A DNA stretch of 64,000 bases from an uncultured Litoreibacter sp. (GTDB taxonomy: Bacteria > Pseudomonadota > Alphaproteobacteria > Rhodobacterales > Rhodobacteraceae), in NCBI GenBank assembly GCA_947501685.1, contig CANMWQ010000005.1:1-64000 (forward strand), written 5' to 3'. Every line of letters starts with the position of its first letter. Position 1 is the first letter of the stretch. Both the position numbers and the translations under genes were made by a program. Below are positions 18,113-26,864 of this stretch, piece by piece. The notes under the pieces are model-generated. The model saw nothing but the letters and a program-made list of their open reading frames with translations, searched no databases and was not told the DNA's origin.

Positions 18113-19084
18113 ATGTCTGACGGCACGTCATCAAACCTGAAGGGCGTCTTGTTCGCTCTGATCGCCTTTGGCATCTTCTCGACCCATGACGTGGTCATCA
18201 AGGTGTTGGGCGGGGGCTATTCCCCGATCCAGTTGGTGTTCTTCAGCGTGTTGTTCAGCTTCCCGCTGGCGACGCTGTATCTGATGCGCGACACGACCAG
18301 CGGAACCCTGCTGCCCAAGCACCCGTATTGGATGGTCGCGCGGACCGTCGCTGCCGTGATCACCGGGTTTTCTGCGTTCTATGCGTTCACGGTTTTGCCG
18401 CTGGCACAGGTCTACGCGATCATATTTGCCTCACCTCTCTTGATCACGATTATGGCGATCCCGGTGTTGGGGGAGGTCGTCCGCTTACGGCGCGGCATCG
18501 CCGTGATCATAGGGTTGATCGGCGTCCTCATCGTCCTGCGTCCGGGCCAAACAGAGTTGGGGTTGGGCCATCTAGCGGCTTTGGCGGCGGCTGTGTGCGG
18601 TGCGTTTGCCTCCATTGTGGTGCGCAAAATTGGTCGCGAAGAGCGCACGGTTGTCATCATGCTTTATCCGATGATGGCGAATTTCCTGATCATGGCCGCC
18701 CTGTTGCCATTGGTGTATGAGCCCATGCCGATAGACGATCTTGCGCGGGTTGGCGTGGTGGCGATCTTCGCCTGGATCGGGGGCCGCTTTCTAATCGCGG
18801 CCTATAATTCCGGAGAGGCCGTGATCGTGGCCCCGATGCAATATTCGCAGATGATATGGGCCACGGCCTACGGGTTCTTTTTCTTCGACGAGGTGCCGGA
18901 TGGTGGCACGATTCTGGGAACCTCCGTGATCATTCTGAGTGGGCTTTACATCGTGCTGCGTGAGAGCAATTCGACCGATTCTTCCAGCCCGGTTCTGCGC
19001 ACACGGAGCCGTCCTGAGACTGGGACGACGCCTCGGATCAGCCCGATGTTGCCGTCCCGGCTGTGGTGGAAGAACCGCCACTGA
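18113..19084 (+). CDS. DMT superfamily (EamA) transporter
   Basis: A 323-residue membrane protein with two EamA repeats of five helices each (GVLFALIAFGIFSTHDVVIK at the start, FLIAAYNSGEAVIVAPMQYSQ in the second repeat). It follows leuB by 17 bp and may be cotranscribed. Such proteins export metabolites or amino acids; the substrate cannot be read from the sequence. The last ~35 residues are Ser/Arg-rich and hydrophilic. Confidence 0.88.
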   Translation: MSDGTSSNLKGVLFALIAFGIFSTHDVVIKVLGGGYSPIQLVFFSVLFSFPLATLYLMRDTTSGTLLPKHPYWMVARTVAAVITGFSAFYAFTVLPLAQVYAIIFASPLLITIMAIPVLGEVVRLRRGIAVIIGLIGVLIVLRPGQTELGLGHLAALAAAVCGAFASIVVRKIGREERTVVIMLYPMMANFLIMAALLPLVYEPMPIDDLARVGVVAIFAWIGGRFLIAAYNSGEAVIVAPMQYSQMIWATAYGFFFFDEVPDGGTILGTSVIILSGLYIVLRESNSTDSSSPVLRTRSRPETGTTPRISPMLPSRLWWKNRH

Positions 19085-19130
19085 CTTAGGGCGGAGCGGT
19101 TTCAAAAGAGCTTTGTGGTCGACATAAAAA

Positions 19131-19144
19131 TATCATTCATGATA
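19131..19144. promoter_or_regulatory. candidate operator upstream of the first LacI gene
   Basis: TATCATTCATGATA is an inverted repeat (TATCAT-TC-ATGATA) 41 bases before the GTG start at 19186, where an autoregulating LacI protein would bind. TATCATT recurs in an imperfect palindrome at 20207-20226, overlapping the stop codon of the same gene. Confidence 0.4.
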
Positions 19145-19185
19145 GACATTCGGGCGAGGTTTTCGTTTGATCGGACATAGAATTC

Positions 19186-20211
19186 GTGCCGCGCCCCACC
19201 ATTAAAGATATCGCGCGGGAGGCTGGTGTCAGCGTTGCGACCGTCAACCGGGTGATCGCAGGAAACGTCCCGGTGCGTGAGGAGACGGGTCGCAAGGTCT
19301 CTGAGGCGGCCCAGCGGATCGGGTATCACGCGACCAACCTGATCAAGCAAAAGCTGACTGCAGACCTGCCTTTGGTGCGGTTTGGGTTCATGCTGCATAA
19401 TGAAGACCAGCCGTTTTATCGCGCGCTTGGCGACCGCTTGATCGAGACCGTGGCCAGCCTCGACGGCGTGCGTGGCACGGCGGTTGTCAAATTCGCCAAA
19501 TCACAGGCGCCGGCCGATTTCGGTGAAGCCCTGCTGGAAGTGAGTGAGGATGCGGATGTGGTTGCGGCGACGGCGCTCAATCACTACCGGGTCAATGATG
19601 CTGTGCGCCAACTTGCGGAGCGCTCGATCAAGACCTTTGCGATCATGTCAGACTTTGCCCAAGGCGAGCGAGAAAGTTATATTGGTCTCAATAACTTGAA
19701 GGTCGGGCGGGGGGCTGCCTGGCTCTTGTCTGCGACGGCGCGCAAGCCCGGCCGCTTGGCCATTTTTGTTGGGGGGCATCGCTGGCATGGCCATGATTTG
19801 CGCGAGGCCGGATTTCGCAGCTTCTTTCGTGAGCATCTGCCGCGGTTTGAGGTTCTGGATACATTGGTTAATCTTGAGACGCCGCTCCTGACTTATGAGG
19901 CGACGTTGGACCTGCTGTCGCGCTACCCTGATGTGGTCGGGATATACGTGGCCGGCGGCGGTATGGATGGCGCAATCAAGGCGCTGCGTGAAGAGCGGAA
20001 CCCCGCAGAGGTTGCCTTGGTGGTGAATCAATTCACTTCTGCATCGCGCCGGGGGCTGGCGGATGGGTATGTCACCTCTGTCGTGGGAACGCCGACCCAG
20101 CCGCTGTGCTTCGAACTGGTGCGGTTGATGGCAAAAACAGTGCGCGGGGAGGCGATCTCCGGTCAGCATTTTCTTGAACCCGTGGTGCATATTCCAGAGC
20201 TTGGCGAATGA
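19186..20211 (+). CDS. LacI family transcriptional regulator
   Basis: A 341-residue repressor-type protein with GTG start. The N-terminal helix-turn-helix is TIKDIAREAGVSVATVNRVI, followed by the hinge and a periplasmic-binding-protein-like effector domain (residues ~65-335). It heads the transporter operon of the inositol island and probably controls it. Its DNA-contact residues differ from those of the second LacI protein (33071-34066), which fits the different operator sequence seen here. Confidence 0.93.
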   Translation: MPRPTIKDIAREAGVSVATVNRVIAGNVPVREETGRKVSEAAQRIGYHATNLIKQKLTADLPLVRFGFMLHNEDQPFYRALGDRLIETVASLDGVRGTAVVKFAKSQAPADFGEALLEVSEDADVVAATALNHYRVNDAVRQLAERSIKTFAIMSDFAQGERESYIGLNNLKVGRGAAWLLSATARKPGRLAIFVGGHRWHGHDLREAGFRSFFREHLPRFEVLDTLVNLETPLLTYEATLDLLSRYPDVVGIYVAGGGMDGAIKALREERNPAEVALVVNQFTSASRRGLADGYVTSVVGTPTQPLCFELVRLMAKTVRGEAISGQHFLEPVVHIPELGE

Positions 20212-20379
20212 CATAATCGTATCATTTTGTGGATCTTGAAGATCTCACGAATGACACGTTGTGACTCAATTTCTTGACGGCTCGCCCAACTGTCGCCCAG
20301 CATGCCAAGGACTCGTGCTGGGAGGCACAGGGCTCGTCGACGGGGACCGTCGATGGGACAAGTGGGAGGGTCATTGGCA

Positions 20380-21198
20380 GTGCTGCCACGTGCAATCAAC
20401 CATGTGACGACACCTGAGCTGGGTTTTGACGCTCTGGTCGCGCTTGCGTGTGATCTTGGATGTGTCGGAATTGAGCTGCGCAATGATCTGCCTGCCGCGT
20501 TGTTTGACGGGCAAGACCCCGCGCTGGCCGGGCAGGCTGCCCGAGATGCCGGGCTGGAGATACTCGCGCTGGCCGAGGTCAAATCGTTTAACGACTGGTC
20601 TGACGCGAAGGCCGAAGAGGCTGACAGACTCATGGCCGTGGCCGCTGCTTGCGGGGCGCGGGGGGTGAGTTTGATACCGCGCAATGACGGGCATGGGCTC
20701 GGTAATGGGGAACGGCAGGCCAATCTGCGGATCGCTCTGCGGGAGTTGAAACCGATGCTCGACGCGCATGGGCTGCTTGGCTTCGTCGAGCCGCTGGGGT
20801 TCGAGCATTGCTCCATGCAATACAAATCAGAGGCGGTGGAGATCATCGAAGCGCTGAACGCGGATCATTGCATCAAACTTGTCCATGATACGTTTCATCA
20901 CCATCTGGCAGGTGGCGGGCCGGTGTTTCCGGATCAGACGGGCATCGTGCACGTTTCCGGCGTTACGCTTGCGGGCATTCCGGCGCGAGAGATGACCGAT
21001 CAACACCGCCTTCTTGTCGACGGGCAGGACCGGCTTGGCAGTGTCCATCAGGTGGAGGCGCTGCTTGCCTCAGGCTATTCAGGGCTGATCTCGATGGAGG
21101 CATTTGCCCCGGAGGTCCACGCATATAACGACCCCAAAACAGAGCTTTTGCGGTCTTTTAGCTTCATCGAAACACGTCTCGCAGAGGAAGCTGCCTGA
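20380..21198 (+). CDS. sugar phosphate isomerase/epimerase family TIM-barrel protein (IolI/IolH-like)
   Basis: A 272-residue xylose-isomerase-like TIM barrel. Likely metal ligands appear in GFVEPLGFEH, KLVHDTFHHHLAG and ISMEAFAP. In inositol loci such proteins act as inosose isomerases (IolI) or as IolH of unknown role. Start choice: GTG at 20380, with GGGAGGG 9 bases upstream and family-like residues LPRAINHVT following; ATG at 20353 is an alternative. Confidence 0.75.
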   Translation: MLPRAINHVTTPELGFDALVALACDLGCVGIELRNDLPAALFDGQDPALAGQAARDAGLEILALAEVKSFNDWSDAKAEEADRLMAVAAACGARGVSLIPRNDGHGLGNGERQANLRIALRELKPMLDAHGLLGFVEPLGFEHCSMQYKSEAVEIIEALNADHCIKLVHDTFHHHLAGGGPVFPDQTGIVHVSGVTLAGIPAREMTDQHRLLVDGQDRLGSVHQVEALLASGYSGLISMEAFAPEVHAYNDPKTELLRSFSFIETRLAEEAA

Positions 21199-21219
21199 TG
21201 TGAGTTTGATGAAATAGTC

Positions 21220-21273
21220 GCCCCGTAAGGGGCTCCGGTATCAACTATCTGGTGCGCCGGACACCATTAATGG
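21220..21273 (+). promoter_or_regulatory. hairpin and palindrome before the binding-protein gene
   Basis: GCCCC-GTAA-GGGGC (21220-21233) forms a compact hairpin. TGGTG/CACCA (21250-21266) could form a second. CCATTAATGG (21264-21273), a 10-bp palindrome, runs into the ribosome site GGGAGGAAG. These could stabilise the binding-protein mRNA or modulate its translation, or the palindrome could be an operator. Confidence 0.35.
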
Positions 21274-21283
21274 GAGGAAGACC

Positions 21284-22222
21284 ATGAAGAAACTACTGAT
21301 GACAGGTGCGCTTGCAGCGCTTATGACCACGGGCGCGTTTGCTCAGCAAATCGGTGTCTCCGTTGCGCGTTTCGACGACAACGGCCTGACCGTGATGCGC
21401 AATGGCATGGCCGAGCATGAAGCAAAGCTGGACGGTGTCAGCCTGCAGGTTGAGGACGCGACTGATGATGTGGCCAAGCAGCTTGACCAGATCAACAACT
21501 TCATCGCCTCGGGCGTAGACGCAATTATCGTGAACGCGGTGGATACGAACGCCACCGAAGCCATGTCGAATGCTGCCGCTTCTGCAGGTGTTCCACTGGT
21601 CTATGTGAACCGTCAGCCGATCAATATGGACACGCTGCCCGACGGTCAGGCCTTTGTTGCATCGAACGAAATCGAGTCCGGTACATTGGCTGCATTTCGC
21701 ATGTGCCAAGACCTGCGCGCACAAGGCAAATCGGGTGGTGCTCGGGCCTATATGCTGATGGGACAGCTGTCCAACCAAGCTGCAGTTCAGCGCTCGAAAG
21801 ACTTCGAAGACGTGATCGGCATGGACATGTGTAACTTCATCGAGCTAATCGACAAGCAGACCGCCAACTGGTCGCGCGATGAGGCCAATGACCTGATGAC
21901 GAACTGGATCTCTTCCGGTGAGCCATTTGACGCGGTCTTTGGCAATAATGACGAGATGGCGCTGGGTGCCATTCAGGCGCTGAAATCGGCTGGCATCTCT
22001 ATGGATGACGTGGTCGTGGGCGGTGTTGATGCGACCTCCGACGCGCTGTTGTCCATGCAAGCGGGCGAGATGGACGTCACCGTGTTCCAAGACCTTGCTG
22101 GTCAGGGCGCGGGCTCCATCGATACGGCGCTGGCGCTGATCAATGGCGAGGAAGTCGACAAGACCGTCTTCATCCCATTCAAGCTGGTGACGCCTGAGAA
22201 TATCGGTGACTTCCTGCAATAA
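21284..22222 (+). CDS. sugar/inositol ABC transporter substrate-binding protein
   Basis: A 312-residue periplasmic binding protein with signal peptide (MKKLLMTGALAALMTTGAFA). It is of the CUT2 type I fold (IGVSVARFDDNGLTVMRNGM, GVDAIIVNAVDTNATEAMSN, FDAVFGNNDEMALGAIQAL). Position in an inositol gene cluster suggests inositol or a stereoisomer as ligand. The ribosome site is GGGAGGAAG. With the permease and ATPase downstream it completes an importer in the order seen for frcBCA. Confidence 0.88.
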   Translation: MKKLLMTGALAALMTTGAFAQQIGVSVARFDDNGLTVMRNGMAEHEAKLDGVSLQVEDATDDVAKQLDQINNFIASGVDAIIVNAVDTNATEAMSNAAASAGVPLVYVNRQPINMDTLPDGQAFVASNEIESGTLAAFRMCQDLRAQGKSGGARAYMLMGQLSNQAAVQRSKDFEDVIGMDMCNFIELIDKQTANWSRDEANDLMTNWISSGEPFDAVFGNNDEMALGAIQALKSAGISMDDVVVGGVDATSDALLSMQAGEMDVTVFQDLAGQGAGSIDTALALINGEEVDKTVFIPFKLVTPENIGDFLQ

Positions 22223-22248
22223 GCGGATGACGTTTTAGACGATTGTGC

Positions 22249-22269
22249 GGGGCGGTTTTCGGGCCGCCC
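22249..22269 (+). promoter_or_regulatory. intercistronic hairpin
   Basis: GGGCGG (22250-22255) and CCGCCC (22264-22269) pair around an 8-base loop, 28 bases after the binding-protein stop, without a T-tract. It probably protects or attenuates the mRNA. Confidence 0.4.
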
Positions 22270-22313
22270 TGTGCGCACTCAAGACGACGGAACACCAGCG
22301 GGGGAACGCAACG

Positions 22314-23387
22314 ATGTCAGATACCAGCCAAGGGACCGGCGGGCTTAGCTACGACAAATCCAAGCGACAATGGCCGAACGAGCTGAACGTATTCGCGGCG
22401 CTTATTCTGATCATTGTGATCTTCGAAATTCTGGGCGCGATCTTCATGGGGCAAAGCCTCTTGTTCGACTCGCGCGACCGGTTTGACAGCATCTTCAACG
22501 AGGCGCGACTGCGCATCATTATCATTCAGGTGGCGATCATCGGCATCATCGCCCTTGGCGTGACGCAGGTGATTATCACGGCGGGTATCGACCTGTCCTC
22601 CGGCTCGGTTGTGGGGGCCACGGCGATGATTGCCATGAGCTTTGCGCAAGTGGCGATGGTCAATGGCGGCCCGAACCCCAAGGCTATTTTTGGGCCCAGT
22701 TTTCTGGACCTTCCGGTGGTGGTACCGATACTCGTGGGCCTCGCAGTCGGCATGCTCGCGGGGCTGATCAACGGCATGCTTGTGGCCTATGCCCGTATCC
22801 CGCCATTCATTGCAACGCTTGGCATGATGCTGTTTGCGCGCGGCGTGGCGCAGTGGTGGTCTTTGGGCAACCCGGTCTCCTTCCCGACGGAGGCCTATGC
22901 GGTGATCGGGTCGGGCATGAACCCGGTGATCATCTTTCTGGGGCTGGCTGTGCTGTTCCACATCATCATGAATTATACCGTGTACGGCAAACACACCTAT
23001 GCCATCGGCTCGAACGAGGCGGCGGCCCGCATGTCGGGCATCAACGTGCCTCGTCACCTGCTGCTGGTCTATGTCATCGCGGGCATGCTGGCGGGCTTGG
23101 CTGCGGTGATCCTGACCTCCAAGAACCTGACCGCACAGTCGGGCATGGGGCTGTCCTACGAGCTGGAGGCTATTGCCATGGCCGTGATTGGCGGCGTCTC
23201 GCTGTTTGGCGGGCGCGGGTCGATCATTGGCACTGTGATCGGGGCGCTGATCATTGGGGTGATCACTTCGGGTTTCACATTCTTGCGCCTTGGGGCGTTC
23301 TACCAAGAAATGGTCTTGGGCATGATCATCGTGGGCGCAGTTGCGCTGGACCAATGGCAACAAAAACGCGCTGCGGCGCGGGCATAG
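22314..23387 (+). CDS. sugar/inositol ABC transporter permease
   Basis: This 357-residue membrane protein of the CUT2 family has the motif VIITAGIDLSSGSVVGATAM and the C-terminal AIAMAVIGGVSLFGGRGSI. The start at 22314 is preceded by GGGGGAA; a longer frame from 22245 has no family-like N-terminus. It forms the membrane channel of the inositol-locus importer. Confidence 0.92.
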   Translation: MSDTSQGTGGLSYDKSKRQWPNELNVFAALILIIVIFEILGAIFMGQSLLFDSRDRFDSIFNEARLRIIIIQVAIIGIIALGVTQVIITAGIDLSSGSVVGATAMIAMSFAQVAMVNGGPNPKAIFGPSFLDLPVVVPILVGLAVGMLAGLINGMLVAYARIPPFIATLGMMLFARGVAQWWSLGNPVSFPTEAYAVIGSGMNPVIIFLGLAVLFHIIMNYTVYGKHTYAIGSNEAAARMSGINVPRHLLLVYVIAGMLAGLAAVILTSKNLTAQSGMGLSYELEAIAMAVIGGVSLFGGRGSIIGTVIGALIIGVITSGFTFLRLGAFYQEMVLGMIIVGAVALDQWQQKRAAARA

Positions 23388-23402
23388 GGGGAGGGTTTTG
23401 CA

Positions 23403-24176
23403 ATGACGGATACCATTCTGGAAACCACAGGCCTGACCAAACATTACGGCGGTGTGCACGCTTTGGAGGACGCGGATTTTGTCCTCTGGAAGGGCGAGCA
23501 TGTGGCGATTATGGGAGATAACGGCGCAGGCAAATCGACCTTTGTGCGGCAGATCACCGGGGTGGAGCAACGCACGCGCGGCACGGTGATTTTTGACGGT
23601 AAGGAAGTCAACTTTGCTGGGCCACTGGATGCGCGTGAGGCCGGGATTGAAACGGTGTTTCAAACGCTTGCCCTGGCAGATGATCTGAACGTGCCGGATA
23701 ATCTGTTTCTGGGTCGGGAGAAAACGAAGCTCAACTTTCTGGGGCCGTTTCGCTTTCTTGACTATAAAGGCATGCGCGACGACACGATGGCCGGGCTGGT
23801 CAAAACCGGAGTGAAAATTCCGAACATCAAAAACACGATTGCCAATATGTCGGGGGGCCAACGCCAATGCGTGGCCATCGCGCGGACTGCGACCTTTGCC
23901 AGCAAACTGACCATCATGGACGAGCCAACGGCGGCGTTGGGCGTTCAGGAAACCGCGCAGGTGGAGAACATTATCCGCACGCTGAAAGAGCAGGGCGAAA
24001 GCCTGATCCTTGTGTCGCATAACATGCGGCAGGTGTTTGATCTCGTGGACCGGATTGTGGTGTTTCGCCGGGGCCGGATGGTTGCTAACCTCAACAAGGA
24101 CGAGACAGACGGGCAAGACGTGGTTGCCTATATCACAGGTGCCAAGACCGGCGCCGAATTTGAGGGGGCGGCATAG
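23403..24176 (+). CDS. sugar/inositol ABC transporter ATPase (single domain)
   Basis: A 257-residue ATPase with Walker A GDNGAGKST (about residue 39), signature MSGGQRQ and Walker B LTIMDEPTAALG. Unlike the two-domain protein at 7679 it has one nucleotide-binding domain and would act as a dimer, as in FrcA of rhizobial fructose uptake. It is 15 bp downstream of the permease. Confidence 0.92.
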   Translation: MTDTILETTGLTKHYGGVHALEDADFVLWKGEHVAIMGDNGAGKSTFVRQITGVEQRTRGTVIFDGKEVNFAGPLDAREAGIETVFQTLALADDLNVPDNLFLGREKTKLNFLGPFRFLDYKGMRDDTMAGLVKTGVKIPNIKNTIANMSGGQRQCVAIARTATFASKLTIMDEPTAALGVQETAQVENIIRTLKEQGESLILVSHNMRQVFDLVDRIVVFRRGRMVANLNKDETDGQDVVAYITGAKTGAEFEGAA

Positions 24177-24183
24177 CAGTACG

Positions 24184-24384
24184 ATGAAGGGTTTCGACTT
24201 TGAGCACCCGTTCTTTGACCCGCTTTGGATCCGCATTGCGGTGTTCGGGGTCTGTATGGGTTGGGGCCTGTTTGAGCTGCTCGCCGGGGCCCCTTTCTGG
24301 GCGGTCCTGTTCTGGGGGCTCGGTGCATGGGCTGGGCACAGCTTTTTCATCAAGCGCCTGCATCGCGGCGAGGGGTCCGAGTGA
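24184..24384 (+). CDS. small membrane protein of unknown function
   Basis: A 66-residue protein starting MKGFDFEHPFFDPLWIRIAV with two hydrophobic segments (about 17-35 and 37-53). It begins 7 bp after the ATPase stop and overlaps the iolB start in a GTGA junction, so it is translated as part of the operon. The PFFDPLWIR pattern looks like a conserved family seen in similar loci, but I assign no function. Confidence 0.7.
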   Translation: MKGFDFEHPFFDPLWIRIAVFGVCMGWGLFELLAGAPFWAVLFWGLGAWAGHSFFIKRLHRGEGSE

Positions 24385-25190
24385 CCGATCTGCACCGCCA
24401 GCCTAAGGGGCAGAGCGGGCTCATCCATGACATCTCGCCCGAAGATGCGGGCTGGGGTTATGTCGGTTTTGCGCTGCATCGGTTGAGCGCGGGGCAAGAC
24501 GTGGCGGGCTCTACCGGTGATCGTGAGGTCATCTTGGTTTTGGTGGAAGGCAAGGCGCAGGTCTCTGCCGGGGGTGAGGTTCTCGGTGAGTTGGGTGATC
24601 GGATGGATGTGTTTGAACGCACGCCGCCTGCCTGTGTCTACGTGCCAAATGACTCTGATTGGAGCGCGGTTGCGACGACGGAGTGCACCTTGGCGGTATG
24701 TTCCGCGCCGGGGCATGGCGGGCACGGGGTTCAGGTGATTGGGCCGGGGGGCATTTCGCTGGAGGAACGCGGCAGCGGGACCAATCAGCGCTTCATCAAC
24801 AACATCGCCATGGAGGGCCGCGACGTGGCTGACAGCCTGCTGGTGACGGAAGTGTTCACGCCATCGGGGCATTGGTCGTCCTACCCTCCGCATCGGCATG
24901 ACGAGGATGATTTTCCGAACATGACCTATCTGGAGGAGACCTATTACCACCGGTTGAACCCGGAGCAGGGGTTCGGCATTCAGCGGGTGTTTACAGAAGA
25001 TGGCAGCCTCGATGAGACGATGAGCGTGGCCAATCATGACGTGGTGCTGGTGCCCAAGGGCCACCACCCCTGCGCCGCGCCTTACGGGTATGAGATGTAT
25101 TATCTCAATGTGATGGCCGGGCCGATGCGGAAATGGCGGTTCAAGAACCACCCGGATCATGACTGGATTTACCAGCGCGACAATGGCTAG
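24381..25190 (+). CDS. iolB: 5-deoxy-glucuronate isomerase
   Basis: A 269-residue bicupin enzyme converting 5-deoxy-glucuronate to 5-dehydro-2-deoxygluconate. The metal site is seen in PPHRHDEDDF, LEETYYH and KGHHPCAAPYGYEMYYLN, and the C-terminus NHPDHDWI is canonical for IolB. The GTG start at 24381 overlaps the preceding stop (GTGA). Its stop codon abuts that of the convergent aldolase gene with no spacer. A second IolB-family gene lies at 26012. Confidence 0.93.
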   Translation: MTDLHRQPKGQSGLIHDISPEDAGWGYVGFALHRLSAGQDVAGSTGDREVILVLVEGKAQVSAGGEVLGELGDRMDVFERTPPACVYVPNDSDWSAVATTECTLAVCSAPGHGGHGVQVIGPGGISLEERGSGTNQRFINNIAMEGRDVADSLLVTEVFTPSGHWSSYPPHRHDEDDFPNMTYLEETYYHRLNPEQGFGIQRVFTEDGSLDETMSVANHDVVLVPKGHHPCAAPYGYEMYYLNVMAGPMRKWRFKNHPDHDWIYQRDNG

Positions 25191-26015
25191 CTATTTGAGC
25201 GCCCGCAGCACCTGACGGGCGGCTGCCATCACCGGATCATGGGTGTCTTTGAGGATTTGCGCGCGGTCGAAACGGTCTGGGTCGGCGGCCACGGCGTCTC
25301 GCAATGCGGTGCCAAAGGCCATGCGCAGCTCCGTGCCGATGTTGAATTTGCAAATGGCAGAGTGGTGCGCCAGCTCCGTGCGTTGGGAAACAGGCACGCC
25401 GGAGCCGCCGTGGATGACAAGCGGAATATCAGTGACGGCCTCGATGGCGCGGATGCGGTCCGTGTCGAGCCCGCCTTCCTTGTTTTGTTGCAAATGCACG
25501 TTACCCACGGAGATCGCCATGGCGTCCACCCCGGTGGCTTTGGCAAATGTGGCCGCCTCTTCAGGGTCGGTTCCGGCGGAGCTTTCGCCATCGGCGTAGC
25601 CCACGAACCCGATCTCACCCTCGCAAGAAATACTCGCGCTATGGGCCAGCTCCGCCACGGCGGCGGTCTCCTCGATATTTTGTTGCAGCGGCTTGCGTGA
25701 GCCGTCGAACATCAGCGAGGTGAAGCCCGCGTCCAGCGCCTGTTGGCACTCGTCAAACGTGTAGCCGTGGTCCAGATGGGCCACGACTGGCACGCTGACC
25801 TCTTCGGCCAGATGGCGGAACATTTTGCCCAGGACGGGCAGCGGCGTGTGTTCGCGGCAACCGGGGCCTGCTTGCAGGATGACCGGGCAGCCTTCGGCTT
25901 CCGCGGCATAGGCATAGGCGCGCATGTCTTCCCAACCCAAGCATACCAGCCCGCCCACGGCATGGCCGTTTTTCAGGGCGGGTTGCAGGACGTCGGCCAG
26001 CGTGGCCAGTGTCAT
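25191..26015 (-). CDS. class II aldolase of the inositol pathway (IolJ-like)
   Basis: A 274-residue class II (zinc) fructose-bisphosphate-aldolase-family protein. Zinc-binding motifs include VVAHLDHGYTFDEC, GEIGFVGY and LVIHGGSGVP. It probably cleaves 5-dehydro-2-deoxygluconate 6-phosphate to dihydroxyacetone phosphate and malonate semialdehyde. The start at 26015 gives an ATGA overlap with the preceding IolB-family gene. Confidence 0.85.
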   Translation of the reverse strand: MTLATLADVLQPALKNGHAVGGLVCLGWEDMRAYAYAAEAEGCPVILQAGPGCREHTPLPVLGKMFRHLAEEVSVPVVAHLDHGYTFDECQQALDAGFTSLMFDGSRKPLQQNIEETAAVAELAHSASISCEGEIGFVGYADGESSAGTDPEEAATFAKATGVDAMAISVGNVHLQQNKEGGLDTDRIRAIEAVTDIPLVIHGGSGVPVSQRTELAHHSAICKFNIGTELRMAFGTALRDAVAADPDRFDRAQILKDTHDPVMAAARQVLRALK

Positions 26016-26854
26016 TTGAACTTCGCGATCATGTCTTTGATGCCGGGGATCGTCTCGATCTGGTCGGCATGGGAGGGCTGGAAATACTGCACCAGACTGC
26101 GCTGCGAGAGACCTCCAAGGATGGTGAAATAATACATCTCGTAGCCGGGCAGCACAGCGCATGGATGGTAGCCGCTATCGAGGCAAATCGTGGAGCCGTC
26201 TACGATGTGATAGGCATCCCCCGGCTTGCCGTCCTGTCGCTGCAACATTTGCACGCCGGAGCCGTGATCCGGCTTGAAGCGGAAATTGTAGGTCTCGTCA
26301 TGGCGCGTCTCGATGGGCAGGCGGTCGGTGTCGTGCTTGTGGCTTGGAAAGCCAGACCAGCCGCCCGCACCGACGGTGAACAGCTCGCTGACCAGAAGCC
26401 GACCGACCTTGTCGTGATATTTGGTGCCGAGGATGTGCTTGATCTTGCGATGCGTCTTGGTGTCGTCGGAGCCGTATTGCACCAAATCCAGCTCGTCTTT
26501 GCGCACGGCAAATGGGTCGAGCACCTTGTCGTATTTCGCGCCTGCGATGAACACTTCGGTGTCATCGCTGACGCAAATCATGGTCGCCTTGGCCCCGGAG
26601 GGAACATAGACGCCTTCAGGCTCGCCGCCCCAGACGTCTTTGACACGTTCCCCGATATGGTCGGCCTTGAAGCCCTCCACCTCGATATCGACGCTGCCAG
26701 TGGCCGGCACGATGCATGTTTCAAAGCCAGGCACCTGATATTCAAAGGCCTCACCCTTCTTCAGCTTGACGATGTTGAAGTAGTTCAGCGGAACCGTGGC
26801 GTCGCCGATATCGACGATGGGTTTGTTCTGGTTGTCATAAGGGGCGATATGCAT
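26012..26854 (-). CDS. second IolB-family (5-deoxy-glucuronate isomerase-like) protein
   Basis: A 280-residue bicupin protein sharing with IolB LLVSELFTVGAGGWSGFPSH, a KHD pair in place of RHD, RHDETYNFRF and GYHPCAVLPGYEMYYF. It lacks the IolB ending DHDWI and is clearly diverged from the gene at 24381. It lies in one minus-strand operon iolD-iolC-this gene-aldolase with 10-bp and ATGA junctions. It may handle a different uronate or isomer, or be the main isomerase. The start at 26854 has GAGAGGA upstream. Confidence 0.85.
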   Translation of the reverse strand: MHIAPYDNQNKPIVDIGDATVPLNYFNIVKLKKGEAFEYQVPGFETCIVPATGSVDIEVEGFKADHIGERVKDVWGGEPEGVYVPSGAKATMICVSDDTEVFIAGAKYDKVLDPFAVRKDELDLVQYGSDDTKTHRKIKHILGTKYHDKVGRLLVSELFTVGAGGWSGFPSHKHDTDRLPIETRHDETYNFRFKPDHGSGVQMLQRQDGKPGDAYHIVDGSTICLDSGYHPCAVLPGYEMYYFTILGGLSQRSLVQYFQPSHADQIETIPGIKDMIAKFK

Positions 26855-26864
26855 GGGGGTCCTC

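Noticed and set aside
22317-25160. Very long minus-strand open frame (about 947 codons) antisense to the inositol transporter genes and iolB
   Set aside because: It lies wholly opposite genes with clear families and is rich in His, Arg and Pro, as expected of an antisense frame in GC-rich DNA; no domain is seen.
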